Source: Roseovarius amoyensis (GTDB taxonomy: Bacteria; Pseudomonadota; Alphaproteobacteria; Rhodobacterales; Rhodobacteraceae). Taken from it: a DNA stretch of 64,000 nucleotides. The DNA is taken from contig NZ_QITQ01000004.1 in NCBI RefSeq assembly GCF_003260265.1, positions 62,001-126,000 on the forward strand, read 5' to 3'. Every line of letters starts with the position of its first letter. Position 1 is the first letter of the stretch. The notes beneath the pieces were generated by a model. That model searched no databases, was not told where the DNA came from, and was given only the letters and a program-made list of their open reading frames with translations. A program made the position numbers and the translations under genes. Below are positions 34,052-43,263 of the stretch, piece by piece.

Positions 34052-35479
34052 TCAGCCCCAGGGGCCGAACCCGAACAGCACGTAATCCTTGTGATAGACG
34101 CGCGCGGCGAGTTTTTCGACCTCGGCGTCATAGATGTCGGCCAGCGCAAAGGGGCTGTCGGCGGGCGCCGCCATTACGGCGGGCGCCTGCGCATACCCCG
34201 CGCCACGGGCCGGCCCCGGCAACGCGGCGGGCATCTCGTCCTCTCGTATCACCATGTCGGGCGCGGCGAACTGCGCCATACCCTGCAGCATCACGGCCTG
34301 GCTGGCCCAGTGCGGATCAACGCGGATGCCGGTTTGCCCGGCCAGGTTGGCGCGAAGGAATTCCAAAAACGCCACGAACGCCGCGCGGTGCGCATCGCGG
34401 TCGTATTCGTCACCCGGCGCACCAGCGGGAATCGGCAACTTGTGAACCTTGCGCAGCGTGTTGCGGATACGCGCAAACGCCCCCGGCCCGTCATGCAGGA
34501 TACGGGCACAGAACACCGAATGGGCGCGCGCAAGCGGGTGGCGCAGCACGGTAAAGCTGCGATGCCCGACCCGCGCCTGCATCCACTGGCGCAGTTCCTT
34601 CTGGCTCATCTGGGTGGGCAGGGTGTCAGGCGCCACACCGTCGAGCGCCGCAAGCCAGGCCATGACCTCGGCCTCTGGTCCGCCGCGCACCGGCATGAAC
34701 AAGAGCGGCGCATGCACCCCGGTCACAAAGCCGGGCACCGCCGCGCCGCGCCGGGGCTCGAAATTCGGGGTCCGCGACAGGTTGAAGCGGTCGAAACCAG
34801 CAAGCGCGCGCTCCATCTCGCGGAAATTGATCACCTTTTCCGACAGCGGCGACGGGTTCTGTTTCTTCAGCGATCCGTCCAGCTTTTCCAGCCGCTCGTC
34901 AGACCCCAGGAATGCCGCCAGCCCGTTCATCACCGCCACGTCCTGCAGATGCTCATAGGCCAAGTAGAACGCTGTCTGCCCCGTCATCTGCAACCGGTGC
35001 AGGATGCGTTCCTGAAACCCCTGCAGAGCGGCGACATGGGTTTCGAACTCGGCCGCGTCAAAGCGAATGCGGCTGTCTCTGCGGCGCTTGACGTTGGTCA
35101 GCTTCCATTGCCCCGTGGCCTGCGCGATCTTCCACGACACATAGCTTTCGGCGGGGTTGCGTGTCAGCACGATCTTGGCACAGCGCGGATCGTCCAGACA
35201 GACCGCCAGCGCCCGCGGGTCGTGATCGTTGAAAAAGCGAAAGCCGCCCATTCCCGGCCCGCCTTCGCGGATGGCGCGGATCAGGCGCAGGGGGTCGGCC
35301 TCGCGTTCGGGCTGGGTGATGCCCAGCAGCTCGGTCTTGTTCGGATAGCCGATGAAATGCGGGTTGAATGCCTCGCCGTGGCAGTGAAAGCCCTCAAAGG
35401 CGTTCAGGTTTGCCTCCAGAAAGTTGGAGCCGGTGCGCATGTCCGCGAACACCACGAAATAGTCAAAACGTTGCGCCAT
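34052..35479 (-). CDS. Sulfotransferase with two domains (NodH/Stf0-like plus degenerate second copy)
   Basis: 475 residues. The first half resembles Stf0/NodH sulfotransferases: the 5'-phosphosulfate loop is ADMRTGSNFLE (12-22), and the 3'-phosphate motif is VLTRNPAESYVSWK (104-117). The second half (about 255-475) resembles the carbohydrate sulfotransferase fold, with a good 3'-phosphate-type motif VLRHPLARAHSVF (311-323). Its P-loop, however, reads FMPVRGGPEAE (261-271) instead of PKTGGT/PKTAGT, so the catalytic lysine is missing. It would sulfate a surface glycan or lipid with PAPS. It is the last gene of galU-galE-GT-GT-GT14-sulfotransferase, six bases after the GT14 gene. The natural acceptor is unknown. 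Confidence 0.75.
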   Translation of the reverse strand: MAQRFDYFVVFADMRTGSNFLEANLNAFEGFHCHGEAFNPHFIGYPNKTELLGITQPEREADPLRLIRAIREGGPGMGGFRFFNDHDPRALAVCLDDPRCAKIVLTRNPAESYVSWKIAQATGQWKLTNVKRRRDSRIRFDAAEFETHVAALQGFQERILHRLQMTGQTAFYLAYEHLQDVAVMNGLAAFLGSDERLEKLDGSLKKQNPSPLSEKVINFREMERALAGFDRFNLSRTPNFEPRRGAAVPGFVTGVHAPLLFMPVRGGPEAEVMAWLAALDGVAPDTLPTQMSQKELRQWMQARVGHRSFTVLRHPLARAHSVFCARILHDGPGAFARIRNTLRKVHKLPIPAGAPGDEYDRDAHRAAFVAFLEFLRANLAGQTGIRVDPHWASQAVMLQGMAQFAAPDMVIREDEMPAALPGPARGAGYAQAPAVMAAPADSPFALADIYDAEVEKLAARVYHKDYVLFGFGPWG

Positions 35480-35485
35480 TCCGGG

Positions 35486-37210
35486 TTACCGAACCAGATA
35501 GGGTTTCGGTTTCGTATGCTGCGGCTCGTTCTGGTCCTGCGCCACCGGGAAATCGCCCATCAGATAGGGGTGCATGCCCTGGTTTTTGAGGTTTTGCAGG
35601 AACTGGCCAAAACCGGTCAGATCGGCCATTTTCGGCACCTCCGCCAGCCCGGTCTGATTATGCTTGCCGATCTCGTCGATGATGGTCTGCAACGGCTCCA
35701 TCGGGGCCTCGATGAATTCCGCCAGCGTCCAGATACGGATGCGCGCCTTTGACCATTCCGAGCGTAGCGTATCCAGATGCTTGCGTTCGGTATGCTGCAG
35801 GAACGCGGCCTTGTTTCGGATTTCCGAAAAATTCTCGTTCGACTTGAACAGCGGGATCGCCCACGCCCCCGAGATCACCGAAATCTGGGCGTTCGGGTCC
35901 ATGGCGATATTCCACTCGATGCCCTTGATATGGTCGCGCGGACCAATCTGGAAACACTGCCGTTCACCGCGCGTGTTCCAGATCAGGTTGGTCAGGAACG
36001 CCCATTTGTTGTAGTCGCGCAGCTTGGCGCTGTCGCTGAGCGCACCATTCATAACCGTCTGCCCGTCCGAAAATTCGGCCCGCTCGGGCGCGAACAGGTG
36101 GCCATGCACCCGCGCCCCGGTCATCCGCGCCAGCCAGGTTTCGAAATTCTCGAACAGGTCGCTGAACCCCTCGAACACCGAATAGGGCGCGCAGGTCAGG
36201 TTGATCTCGCGCCCTGGCGCGGGGAACCGGCTTTGCATGTACAGCCCCGGCCGCCCCCGCGTCCGCCGCTCGACCGCCTTGGAAAAGATGCGGTCGATTT
36301 TGCCGGGGTTGGGTTCGGTCCGTTTCATGGCGCCGTCCTGATCGGTCAGAAAGGCCTGATACAACCGGTCGGCAAAGGGCCAGATCTTGCGTGCGACGAA
36401 ACAGTCCGAGCGCCGCAGCAACTGCAGGTGATCGTCGTAGAAAATGTGCGGCTTGCCTTGATAGTCAAACTTGGACAGGGTCAGTGACCGGCTTTCGATC
36501 CGGCGGGAATAAAGCCGCGCCAGAGTCTGGAAATAGCTTTCGTCAGGTATCCAGACACGCCGGAAATAACTGTCATACACCTTGCGGTCGGGGTCTTCGA
36601 GGATGGCCGACAGCGTCTGCCGGGTCAGGCACCACCACTGGCTGCCCATATGCGGCACGATGCCGTTGGGTATCTTGCGTTTGAATCCGATGCGGCGCTG
36701 GAATTCGACATATTTGTCGAACAGATAGCGGTTGCGCCGCCACGAAAACGGGAACCGCAGGGTAAAGCGTTCCTCGTCCAGCCCGCCGATGGTCCAGGGC
36801 ACATCCGCCGTAGTGGCGGATTCGATGAAATCGGTGGTCGGGCGCTCGGCCAGGTAGTCGATAAGTTCCTGCACCGGCCTGAGCGGCAGACACGCCCCCG
36901 ATGCCAGGTAGACATGACGCACATTCGGAAAATCGCGCAACATCACCTCGGACGCGGCCTGCGTTGCCGCGACAAGGCCCCAGGTGCCCCATTCGCAACG
37001 GTGGCGCCCCACGAAACGGATATCGGGCAGATCGGACAACGACCGGACAAAGGCGTTGTAGGCCTTGGTCGGCACCGCGCGGTCGACGTGAAAGACAATC
37101 GGACAGCCCGATGCCGCCCAGTGTCGCGCCACCTGTTCGGCACGGTCGAAAGCGGTATGCACCAGCATGACGATGCCGACGCCCGCGCCTTTGTCCGCCC
37201 CCTCGTTCAC
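35486..37210 (-). CDS. GT14 (core-2/I-branching-like) glycosyltransferase with DUF5928 C-terminus
   Basis: 574 residues; the GTG start overlaps the stop of the preceding glycosyltransferase. The N-terminal half (about 10-260) resembles GT14 beta-1,6-N-acetylglucosaminyltransferases: GIVMLVHTAFDRAEQVARH, YLASGACLPLRP, and GSQWWCLTRQTL, which includes the acceptor/donor pocket. The C-terminal half (about 300-560) corresponds to the DUF5928 region known from Rhodobacteraceae homologues, of unknown role. It should be cytoplasmic or membrane-associated and add a sugar branch to the polymer built by the neighbouring enzymes. Confidence 0.75.
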   Translation of the reverse strand: MNEGADKGAGVGIVMLVHTAFDRAEQVARHWAASGCPIVFHVDRAVPTKAYNAFVRSLSDLPDIRFVGRHRCEWGTWGLVAATQAASEVMLRDFPNVRHVYLASGACLPLRPVQELIDYLAERPTTDFIESATTADVPWTIGGLDEERFTLRFPFSWRRNRYLFDKYVEFQRRIGFKRKIPNGIVPHMGSQWWCLTRQTLSAILEDPDRKVYDSYFRRVWIPDESYFQTLARLYSRRIESRSLTLSKFDYQGKPHIFYDDHLQLLRRSDCFVARKIWPFADRLYQAFLTDQDGAMKRTEPNPGKIDRIFSKAVERRTRGRPGLYMQSRFPAPGREINLTCAPYSVFEGFSDLFENFETWLARMTGARVHGHLFAPERAEFSDGQTVMNGALSDSAKLRDYNKWAFLTNLIWNTRGERQCFQIGPRDHIKGIEWNIAMDPNAQISVISGAWAIPLFKSNENFSEIRNKAAFLQHTERKHLDTLRSEWSKARIRIWTLAEFIEAPMEPLQTIIDEIGKHNQTGLAEVPKMADLTGFGQFLQNLKNQGMHPYLMGDFPVAQDQNEPQHTKPKPYLVR

Positions 37211-38217
37211 GCCCAGTTACCTTTCGACATCAGGCCCAGTATCTCTAGTTGACGCCAGTTTATATATTTTTCCGACCAATTGCACCAAAGCTCTGGATTA
37301 TCGCGGATGTTTTCGGCGTAGGCCTTGTATTCGACACTGCCGGAATAGTGCTGCCGGCGCTCCAGTTCCTCTTGCGCCTTGGTGGTGAAGGTGTCGAGAA
37401 ACTTGGTGTGCAGCAGAACCCCGCTGGCACGTTCGCCGCCCCACTGGTCGTAGGTCAGGTTGAGACCCCGTGGCAACAGCGTGTGGGCCGAACTGACATA
37501 GGCATAGCGACGGTCCCACTTGACCAGCGGTATCTTGTTGAGTGCCGGCGCCTTTTTGGGCTGGCCGGAAAAGAAGACGCGCGCGCGCGGCCCGCCCTGA
37601 ATCCACAGGTTCCAGTATGACGGATTTCGCTCGATCATATAGTTGCCGGGGTCGAACCAGGCGGCAATCTCGATCGGGTCCTGCCCCTGGCTATAAGGCA
37701 CCGCGTCGATCCGGCCCTTGGGGTACATGTCCAGCAGCATGGCGCCGAACGAGCGCACGCCGGAAACGTCCAGCCAGTCGGTCAGCGCCCGGATCGGCCT
37801 GGTATCGCAAAACGGATAGACGAACAGCTCGTCCGGATCGGCCACCAGCGTCCAGTGCCCATGCCCATAGCGACGCTGCAACCAGTTCAGCCAGTCGACA
37901 CCGAAACGCGACCGTTTGTAACTGGCGCGCGTTGTCCACAGCGATACATCAGGCTGACCGGTCAGGAATTCGCGCCCGCCATCGTCGCTGTCGTTATCGA
38001 CCATCAGGAAATGCGCCACGCCCAGCTTGCGGTAATAGTCCAGGAAATAGGGCAGGCGCACATGTTCGTTGCGAAAGGTCGAAAACAGCAGGATGTCGCC
38101 GGGCCGGATCTTTTCGGTGCGTTCGCGCACCGGGTTGAGCGCGAAATGCTTGCGGTACGCCCGGATATGGGCGCGCCTTCGGCGTAGCCGCATGATATAG
38201 GATTGCCAAACGCTCAC
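37207..38217 (-). CDS. Family 2-type glycosyltransferase, paralogue A
   Basis: 336 residues from a GTG at 38217; an ATG 24 bases in is possible. The fold is GT-A: LFSTFRNEHVRLPYFLDYYR near the N-terminus, VDNDSDDG for nucleotide-sugar binding, and DPDELFVYP as the DxD-like metal motif. It is clearly paralogous to the next upstream gene, which shares GVAHFL, QPDVSLW, HDTRP/CDTRP and the C-terminal LGLMSKGNW ending. Substrates are unknown; the neighbouring galE and galU suggest UDP-glucose or UDP-galactose as donor. Confidence 0.82.
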   Translation of the reverse strand: MSVWQSYIMRLRRRRAHIRAYRKHFALNPVRERTEKIRPGDILLFSTFRNEHVRLPYFLDYYRKLGVAHFLMVDNDSDDGGREFLTGQPDVSLWTTRASYKRSRFGVDWLNWLQRRYGHGHWTLVADPDELFVYPFCDTRPIRALTDWLDVSGVRSFGAMLLDMYPKGRIDAVPYSQGQDPIEIAAWFDPGNYMIERNPSYWNLWIQGGPRARVFFSGQPKKAPALNKIPLVKWDRRYAYVSSAHTLLPRGLNLTYDQWGGERASGVLLHTKFLDTFTTKAQEELERRQHYSGSVEYKAYAENIRDNPELWCNWSEKYINWRQLEILGLMSKGNWA

Positions 38218-38404
38218 TGTCTGTCGCCCTGCCGTTTCACCGCGCCGCCGTCGAACCCTGGGCCGTGTTGGTCAAGATTTGCCCAGTCCCGGCGGTTCGT
38301 CTGCTCATGCCGCCCGTTCCATTGCATTTTTTCGAACCTGTCCGCGTGGCTTACCATAAGCGCACAGCCGATGTTGGCAATATCGCACCTGCCCCGAACG
38401 CCAG

Positions 38405-39427
38405 TCATACCCAGTTGCCCCGCGACATCAGCCCCATCGCCTCAAGCTGGCGCCATCCGGTCAGACGGCTGGAACGCTCGCACCACAGGTCGGGGTTGTC
38501 AGCCAGCGCGTCGTAATAGTCGTCGTAAAGCGCGCTGTTGGCGAAATGTTCGCGCCGCGCCTTTTCCTCGGCCGACTTGGCGACGATTTCTGGCAGGAAC
38601 TTGGTGTGCAGCAGGATGCCGGACGTCTCTTCACCGCCATCCTCGTCATAGACCCGGTTCAGGTGCCGGGGCAGCAACGCATGGCTGGAGTTCACATAGA
38701 CATGGCGCCAGTGCCATTTCACCAGCGGCACCTTGTTCATCGTCGGCGCGCGTCGCGGGTTGGCGCCGAAGAAGCAGCGCGCGCGCACCCCGCCCTGAAT
38801 CCAGAGGCTTTGCAGGTGCGGCTGCTTGCGGATGGTATAGTTGCCGCGGTCGAACCAGCATAATGTCTGCATGGGGTCATCGCCGGGCTGGTAGGTCTGC
38901 GTGCCCAGCGGTCCCTTGGGGTAGAGGTCCAGCATCAGCGTGCCGAACGATTGCCTGCCGGTCCGGTCCAGCCAGTCGGTCAGCGCCGGCAGCGGCCTTG
39001 TGTCGTGATGCGGATAGATCAGTATCTCGTCGGCATCCAGCATCAGGCACCAATGGCCATGCGCATATTGCGACTGCAGCCATGTCAGCCAGTCCAGCCC
39101 GAACCGCGACAGCCGGTAACTGTGCGGCGTCGACCACAGCGACACATCGGGTTGCGCCGCCAGGTAATCATCGGTGCCGTCATCGCTGCAATTGTCGACG
39201 AACAGGAAATGCGCCACGCCCAGCTTGCGGTGGTGTTCCAGGAAAAAGGGCAGCCGGGCGCTTTCGTTGCGCACGCTCGACACTGCCAGGATGTCATCGG
39301 GGCGGATCTGCGCGGTGCGGTCGATCACGGGGGTCAACTGGCGGCGCTTTCGCAGCGCGCGATACAGCAGGCGGCGGCGCTTCCAGCGCTGCCTGTACCT
39401 GATCGCCGCCTCTGTCCGCCAGACCAT
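38405..39427 (-). CDS. Family 2-type glycosyltransferase, paralogue B
   Basis: 340 residues from the ATG at 39427, chosen because an earlier in-frame start would run 37 bases into galE. GT-A motifs are AVSSVRNESARLPFFLEHH, VDNCSDDG and LDADEILIYP, the last a better DxD (DAD) than in paralogue A. The first 40 residues are very basic, suggesting membrane contact. With the downstream paralogue it forms a tandem duplication separated by a 187-base spacer of lower G+C. The spacer shows no gene. Confidence 0.82.
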   Translation of the reverse strand: MVWRTEAAIRYRQRWKRRRLLYRALRKRRQLTPVIDRTAQIRPDDILAVSSVRNESARLPFFLEHHRKLGVAHFLFVDNCSDDGTDDYLAAQPDVSLWSTPHSYRLSRFGLDWLTWLQSQYAHGHWCLMLDADEILIYPHHDTRPLPALTDWLDRTGRQSFGTLMLDLYPKGPLGTQTYQPGDDPMQTLCWFDRGNYTIRKQPHLQSLWIQGGVRARCFFGANPRRAPTMNKVPLVKWHWRHVYVNSSHALLPRHLNRVYDEDGGEETSGILLHTKFLPEIVAKSAEEKARREHFANSALYDDYYDALADNPDLWCERSSRLTGWRQLEAMGLMSRGNWV

Positions 39428-39471
39428 TGGACCCGTTAACCGCTCTTGTCTGCCCGAAAAAAGAGTCGGGC

Positions 39472-40455
39472 CTATTTTTCGTAATGTCCAGTCCGGTGCC
39501 ACGCCCACGCATCTGCAATCATCTGTGGCAGGGCCGACCGTTCGGGCGACCAGCCCAGTTCGGCCGCGGCGCGCGTCGAACCGGAAACCAGCTTGGTGCA
39601 GTCCCCCGGCCGGCGCTCGCCCTCGATCACCGGTACCTCGCGGCCGGTGGCGGCGTTGGCGTGCTCGATCACGTCGCGCACCGTAAAGCCGGTGCCGGTG
39701 CCCAGGTTGAACACGCGGCTTTCGCGGCCCTGTTCCAGCCAGCGCAGCCCCAGCAAATGCGCCTCGACCAGGTCCATCACATGCACGTAGTCACGAATGC
39801 AGGTTCCGTCGGGCGTATCGTAATCGGTGCCGAATATGGTCAGCGCATCGCGACGCCCGTCGATGGCATCCAGCACCAACGGGATGAGATGCGTCTCGGG
39901 CCGGTGAAATTCGCCTACCTCGCCATCGGGGTCGGCCCCGGCGACGTTGAAATAACGGAATATGACGTGTCGCAGCCCGTGAGCAGCCTCGAAATCGCGC
40001 AACATGTCCTCGATCGCGCGCTTGGACGACGCGTAGGCGTTCACCGGGTCCAGGCGGCATTTCTCGTCCAGCACCACGTTGTCCTGTTCGCCGTAGACCG
40101 CGCAGGTCGACGAGAACACGAAATCGAGACAGCCGGCATCGACCGCCGCCTGCAACAGGGTGACGCTGCCGGCAACGTTGTTCATCCAATAGGCGCCGGG
40201 GTCGCGCATGCTTTCGCCGACCTGACTGAGCGCGGCGAAATGCATGATCGCGGCGGGCCGGTAGGCGGCAAGAACCTGGTCCAGCCGCTCTCGGTCGCGC
40301 AGGTCACCCTGCTCGAAGGGGCCGAACTTTACGGCCTGCTCCCAGCCGGTGCAAAGGTTGTCATAGGTGATCGGCGTATAGCCGGCGGTCTTTAGCAGCT
40401 TGCACGCGTGAGAGCCGATATAACCGGCGCCGCCGGTGACGAGGATATTGGTCAC
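39472..40455 (-). CDS. galE: UDP-glucose 4-epimerase
   Basis: 327 residues from the GTG at 40455 (GGGGG eight bases upstream, 16 bases after galU). The NAD motif VTGGAGYIGSH is at 6-16. The catalytic set is SSTC (115-118) with Y141 and K145 in NAYASSKRA. The whole resembles GalE, which interconverts UDP-glucose and UDP-galactose. Its place between galU and the glycosyltransferases suggests a dedicated supply of UDP-galactose for the surface polymer. Confidence 0.93.
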   Translation of the reverse strand: MTNILVTGGAGYIGSHACKLLKTAGYTPITYDNLCTGWEQAVKFGPFEQGDLRDRERLDQVLAAYRPAAIMHFAALSQVGESMRDPGAYWMNNVAGSVTLLQAAVDAGCLDFVFSSTCAVYGEQDNVVLDEKCRLDPVNAYASSKRAIEDMLRDFEAAHGLRHVIFRYFNVAGADPDGEVGEFHRPETHLIPLVLDAIDGRRDALTIFGTDYDTPDGTCIRDYVHVMDLVEAHLLGLRWLEQGRESRVFNLGTGTGFTVRDVIEHANAATGREVPVIEGERRPGDCTKLVSGSTRAAAELGWSPERSALPQMIADAWAWHRTGHYEK

Positions 40456-40471
40456 GGCTTTGCCCCCGCTG

Positions 40472-41365
40472 TCACTGCGCCGCCTTTTCGGCGTGGACAA
40501 GATCGTTCAGGAACGTCCACAGATCGTCACGCAGGTCGTCGCGCGCCAGGGCAAACGCGACGGTGGCCTGCAGGTAGCCCGATTTCGAGCCACAGTCGAA
40601 ACGCTGCCCCTCGAAACGGAAACCATAGACCTCTTCGCCCGAGTCGCGGGCATCGGCGATGGCGTCGGTCAGCTGAATCTCGCCCCCCGCGCCGGTGCGT
40701 TTCTTGTTGAGCTTCTGCAGCACCTTGGGCGTCAGGATGTAACGTCCGATCACCGCCAGGTTCGAAGGCGCCTCGCCAAGGGCGGGTTTCTCGACCATGC
40801 CTTTGGTCGAGACAATGCGCCCCATGTCTTCCTTGATATCCAGGATACCGTAGGACGACGCCTTTTCCGGCGGCACCTCCATCGCGGCAACTATATTGCC
40901 TTGGGTTTCCGCGAACGCCTCGACCATCTGCGCAAGACAGGGTTTTTCCGCCGCGATGATGTCGTCGGGCAAGATCACCGCAAAGGGTTCGTTTCCGATC
41001 AGCCGCCGCGCACACCAGACCGCATGACCCAGCCCCAGCGGCCTGTGCTGACGCATATAGGCGATCTCGCCGCTGTCCATATCAGTGCTCTTGAGCAGTT
41101 CCAGCAGCTCGGTCTTGCCCTTGCGGCGCAGTTCCTGTTCCAGTTGGGGTGCGTTGTCGAAATAATCCTCCAGCGCGCCCTTGCCGCGCGAGGTGACAAA
41201 GATGAATTCCTTGATGCCGGCGGCGCGCGCCTCGTCGATGGCGTATTGCACCAGCGGACGGTCAACCAGGGTCATGATCTCCTTGGGCACCGATTTCGTC
41301 GCCGGCAGAAATCTCGTACCCAGCCCCGCAACCGGAAAGATCGCCTTGGTTACCTTGGTCCGCAT
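40472..41365 (-). CDS. galU: UTP-glucose-1-phosphate uridylyltransferase
   Basis: 297 residues from the ATG at 41365, with AGGAG upstream. The nucleotidyltransferase signature GLGTRFLPATKSVPKE (14-29) is diagnostic. VEKPALGEAPSNLAVIGRYIL and GGEIQLTDAI are further GalU segments. It makes UDP-glucose from UTP and glucose-1-phosphate. It is the first gene of the glycan operon; the 165-base gap to kdsB should carry its promoter. A degenerate copy of the GTATTTGAG repeat may lie in that gap. Confidence 0.95.
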   Translation of the reverse strand: MRTKVTKAIFPVAGLGTRFLPATKSVPKEIMTLVDRPLVQYAIDEARAAGIKEFIFVTSRGKGALEDYFDNAPQLEQELRRKGKTELLELLKSTDMDSGEIAYMRQHRPLGLGHAVWCARRLIGNEPFAVILPDDIIAAEKPCLAQMVEAFAETQGNIVAAMEVPPEKASSYGILDIKEDMGRIVSTKGMVEKPALGEAPSNLAVIGRYILTPKVLQKLNKKRTGAGGEIQLTDAIADARDSGEEVYGFRFEGQRFDCGSKSGYLQATVAFALARDDLRDDLWTFLNDLVHAEKAAQ

Positions 41366-41530
41366 CGTCTGCTCCTGATCTTGCTTTTTCCCCGACTGAT
41401 ACACGAGATCACCGCGGAACACACTGGCCCGTCGCCATTTCTTTGACTTTTTTGCTCAAATACACACGCAACCAGTCGGCACGCAAGGACCGCGCACAAG
41501 ACCCGCCCCTGAACGCCAGCTGACCCGGTC

Positions 41531-42331
41531 TCAGGCCATGCCCATCTCGCGCATCATCGTCTCGATTCGCTCGACGTCGCCGGGGTTGTTCAGCTCCCAA
41601 AAGCGGCGGCCACGGGCGTCGACCTCGACGCACAGCACCGCGCGCCCGTTTTCCATGAAACGCAGCTGTTCCAGCCCTTCCAGCCCCTCAAGCGGCCCCA
41701 CCGGCCAGCCCGGATAGGCCGACAGCGCATCGGGCCGGTAGGCATAAACGCCGACGTGATGAAACACCGGCGTGCGTTCATCATCGCCATAAAGGCGCCC
41801 GGTATAGGGGATCACCTCCTTCGAGAAATAGAGCGCGTGGCGGTTGAGATCGAAAACCGCCGTCGTGCCGCCGACGCAACCGGCGGCGCGATCCTCCAGG
41901 AACCCGCGATGCGCGGCACCGTCGCAGGCCAGCACCGGCGTCGCCACCCCGGCGGCGGGATCGGCGCGCAGGCCCTCGATCAGGTCTTCGACGAACCAGG
42001 GCGGCGTCAGCGGCGCGTCGCCCTGCAGATTGACCACGATGTCATGGCCGCCGCCCAGCGCGGCGTGCGCCTCGGCGCAGCGTTCGGTGCCGTTGCGGCA
42101 GTCCGACGACGTCATCACCACCTCGGCGCCGAACCCGTGCGCGGCATCGGCAATGCGCGCGTCATCGGTCGCCACCACCACCCGGTCGGCGCCATTGGCG
42201 GCGCTCGCGGCCTCCCAGCTGCGTTGGATCAGGCTCTTGCCCTCGCCGGTGGCGCCGGTCAGTTCAACCAGCGGCTTGCCCGGATAACGGGTCGAGGCAT
42301 AGCGCGCGGGGATGACGACAAGGACACTCAT
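41531..42331 (-). CDS. kdsB: 3-deoxy-manno-octulosonate cytidylyltransferase
   Basis: 266 residues. The CTP-binding N-terminus VVIPARYASTRYPGKPL and the DDARIADAA and LQGDAPLTPP segments identify KdsB/CMP-Kdo synthetases. It activates Kdo as CMP-Kdo for the LPS inner core or for poly-Kdo linkers of ABC-exported capsules. Its start overlaps the cysQ stop (ATGA), so it is translated after cysQ. The product feeds LPS assembly, which the nearby lptCAB then export. Confidence 0.92.
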   Translation of the reverse strand: MSVLVVIPARYASTRYPGKPLVELTGATGEGKSLIQRSWEAASAANGADRVVVATDDARIADAAHGFGAEVVMTSSDCRNGTERCAEAHAALGGGHDIVVNLQGDAPLTPPWFVEDLIEGLRADPAAGVATPVLACDGAAHRGFLEDRAAGCVGGTTAVFDLNRHALYFSKEVIPYTGRLYGDDERTPVFHHVGVYAYRPDALSAYPGWPVGPLEGLEGLEQLRFMENGRAVLCVEVDARGRRFWELNNPGDVERIETMMREMGMA

Positions 42332-43128
42332 GACGCAGGTTTCAGCTCCACGCCCGGGGCAAGGGCGATAAAGAACGGGTTGGCATACCCTTCCTTGCCA
42401 TAGGCCAGCGGCGTGTGGTCGTCAAAGCGCACCACCTGCCCGCCGGCCCCAGCCAGCACCGCGTGCCCGGCGGCGGTATCCCATTCCATCGTCCGCCCCA
42501 GCCGGGGGTAAAGATCGGCCTCGCCGGTGGCGACCAGGCAGAACTTGAGCGACGATCCCGCGCTTTTCATGTCGCGTACGGCATAGCGGGCGATATAGGC
42601 ATCGGTGGCCTCGTCCCGGTGCGATTTGCTGGCCACCACCATCAGCGCGTCATTGTCGGGCGCAGAGACTTGGATCGGCGTCACCTCGCCCCGGGTTTCG
42701 GCATCGAACGGCCCGGTCTCTTCGACCGTGCTGCCATCGGCCAGAGTATAGAACATCCGCTCCCGCGCCGGGGCATAGACGACGCCGCGCACCGGCGTGC
42801 CATTTTCGACCCAGGCGATGTTGACGGTGAAATCACCACGGCGGCGGATGAATTCCTTGGTCCCGTCCAGCGGATCGACGATCAGAAAGCTGTCCGCCCG
42901 TTCGCTGTGCGAGGCGGCCTGTTCCTCGGTCACCAGCGTCACACCGGGAAAGGCCGCGCGCAACCCGGCCGAGATCAGCGCGTCGGCGGCCTCGTCCGCC
43001 TCAGTCACCGGGCTTTCATCGGATTTCACTTTCACCTCGAAATCCTCTGAATTGTAGATTTCCATGATCCGGTTACCGGCTTCGATGGCCAGGCGGCGGG
43101 AAACCGTGGCGAATTCTGCGTAATCCAA
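42328..43128 (-). CDS. cysQ: 3'(2'),5'-bisphosphate nucleotidase
   Basis: 266 residues of the inositol monophosphatase superfamily. The metal site includes TEEQ (67-70) and DPLDGTKEF with D85 and D88; EWDTAAGHAVL is the C-terminal metal motif. CysQ hydrolyses PAP to AMP, removing the by-product of PAPS-dependent sulfation. It is first in cysQ-kdsB, divergent from the ABC-2 permease and 8 kb from the sulfotransferase. PAP clearance is also needed for sulfate assimilation, so the link to glycan sulfation is suggestive only. Confidence 0.9.
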   Translation of the reverse strand: MDYAEFATVSRRLAIEAGNRIMEIYNSEDFEVKVKSDESPVTEADEAADALISAGLRAAFPGVTLVTEEQAASHSERADSFLIVDPLDGTKEFIRRRGDFTVNIAWVENGTPVRGVVYAPARERMFYTLADGSTVEETGPFDAETRGEVTPIQVSAPDNDALMVVASKSHRDEATDAYIARYAVRDMKSAGSSLKFCLVATGEADLYPRLGRTMEWDTAAGHAVLAGAGGQVVRFDDHTPLAYGKEGYANPFFIALAPGVELKPAS

Positions 43129-43263
43129 GAAACTGCTCCGATATGCTTGTTGTCACGCGCCGCGATGTTGCGGGATCGCGCGCCAACCCTTATGATACGA
43201 AGCTGACGGGTCGGCAAGAAACCCGTGCGACCGTACGGGCAGGTTTCAAGGCGGCAGGGCCTC

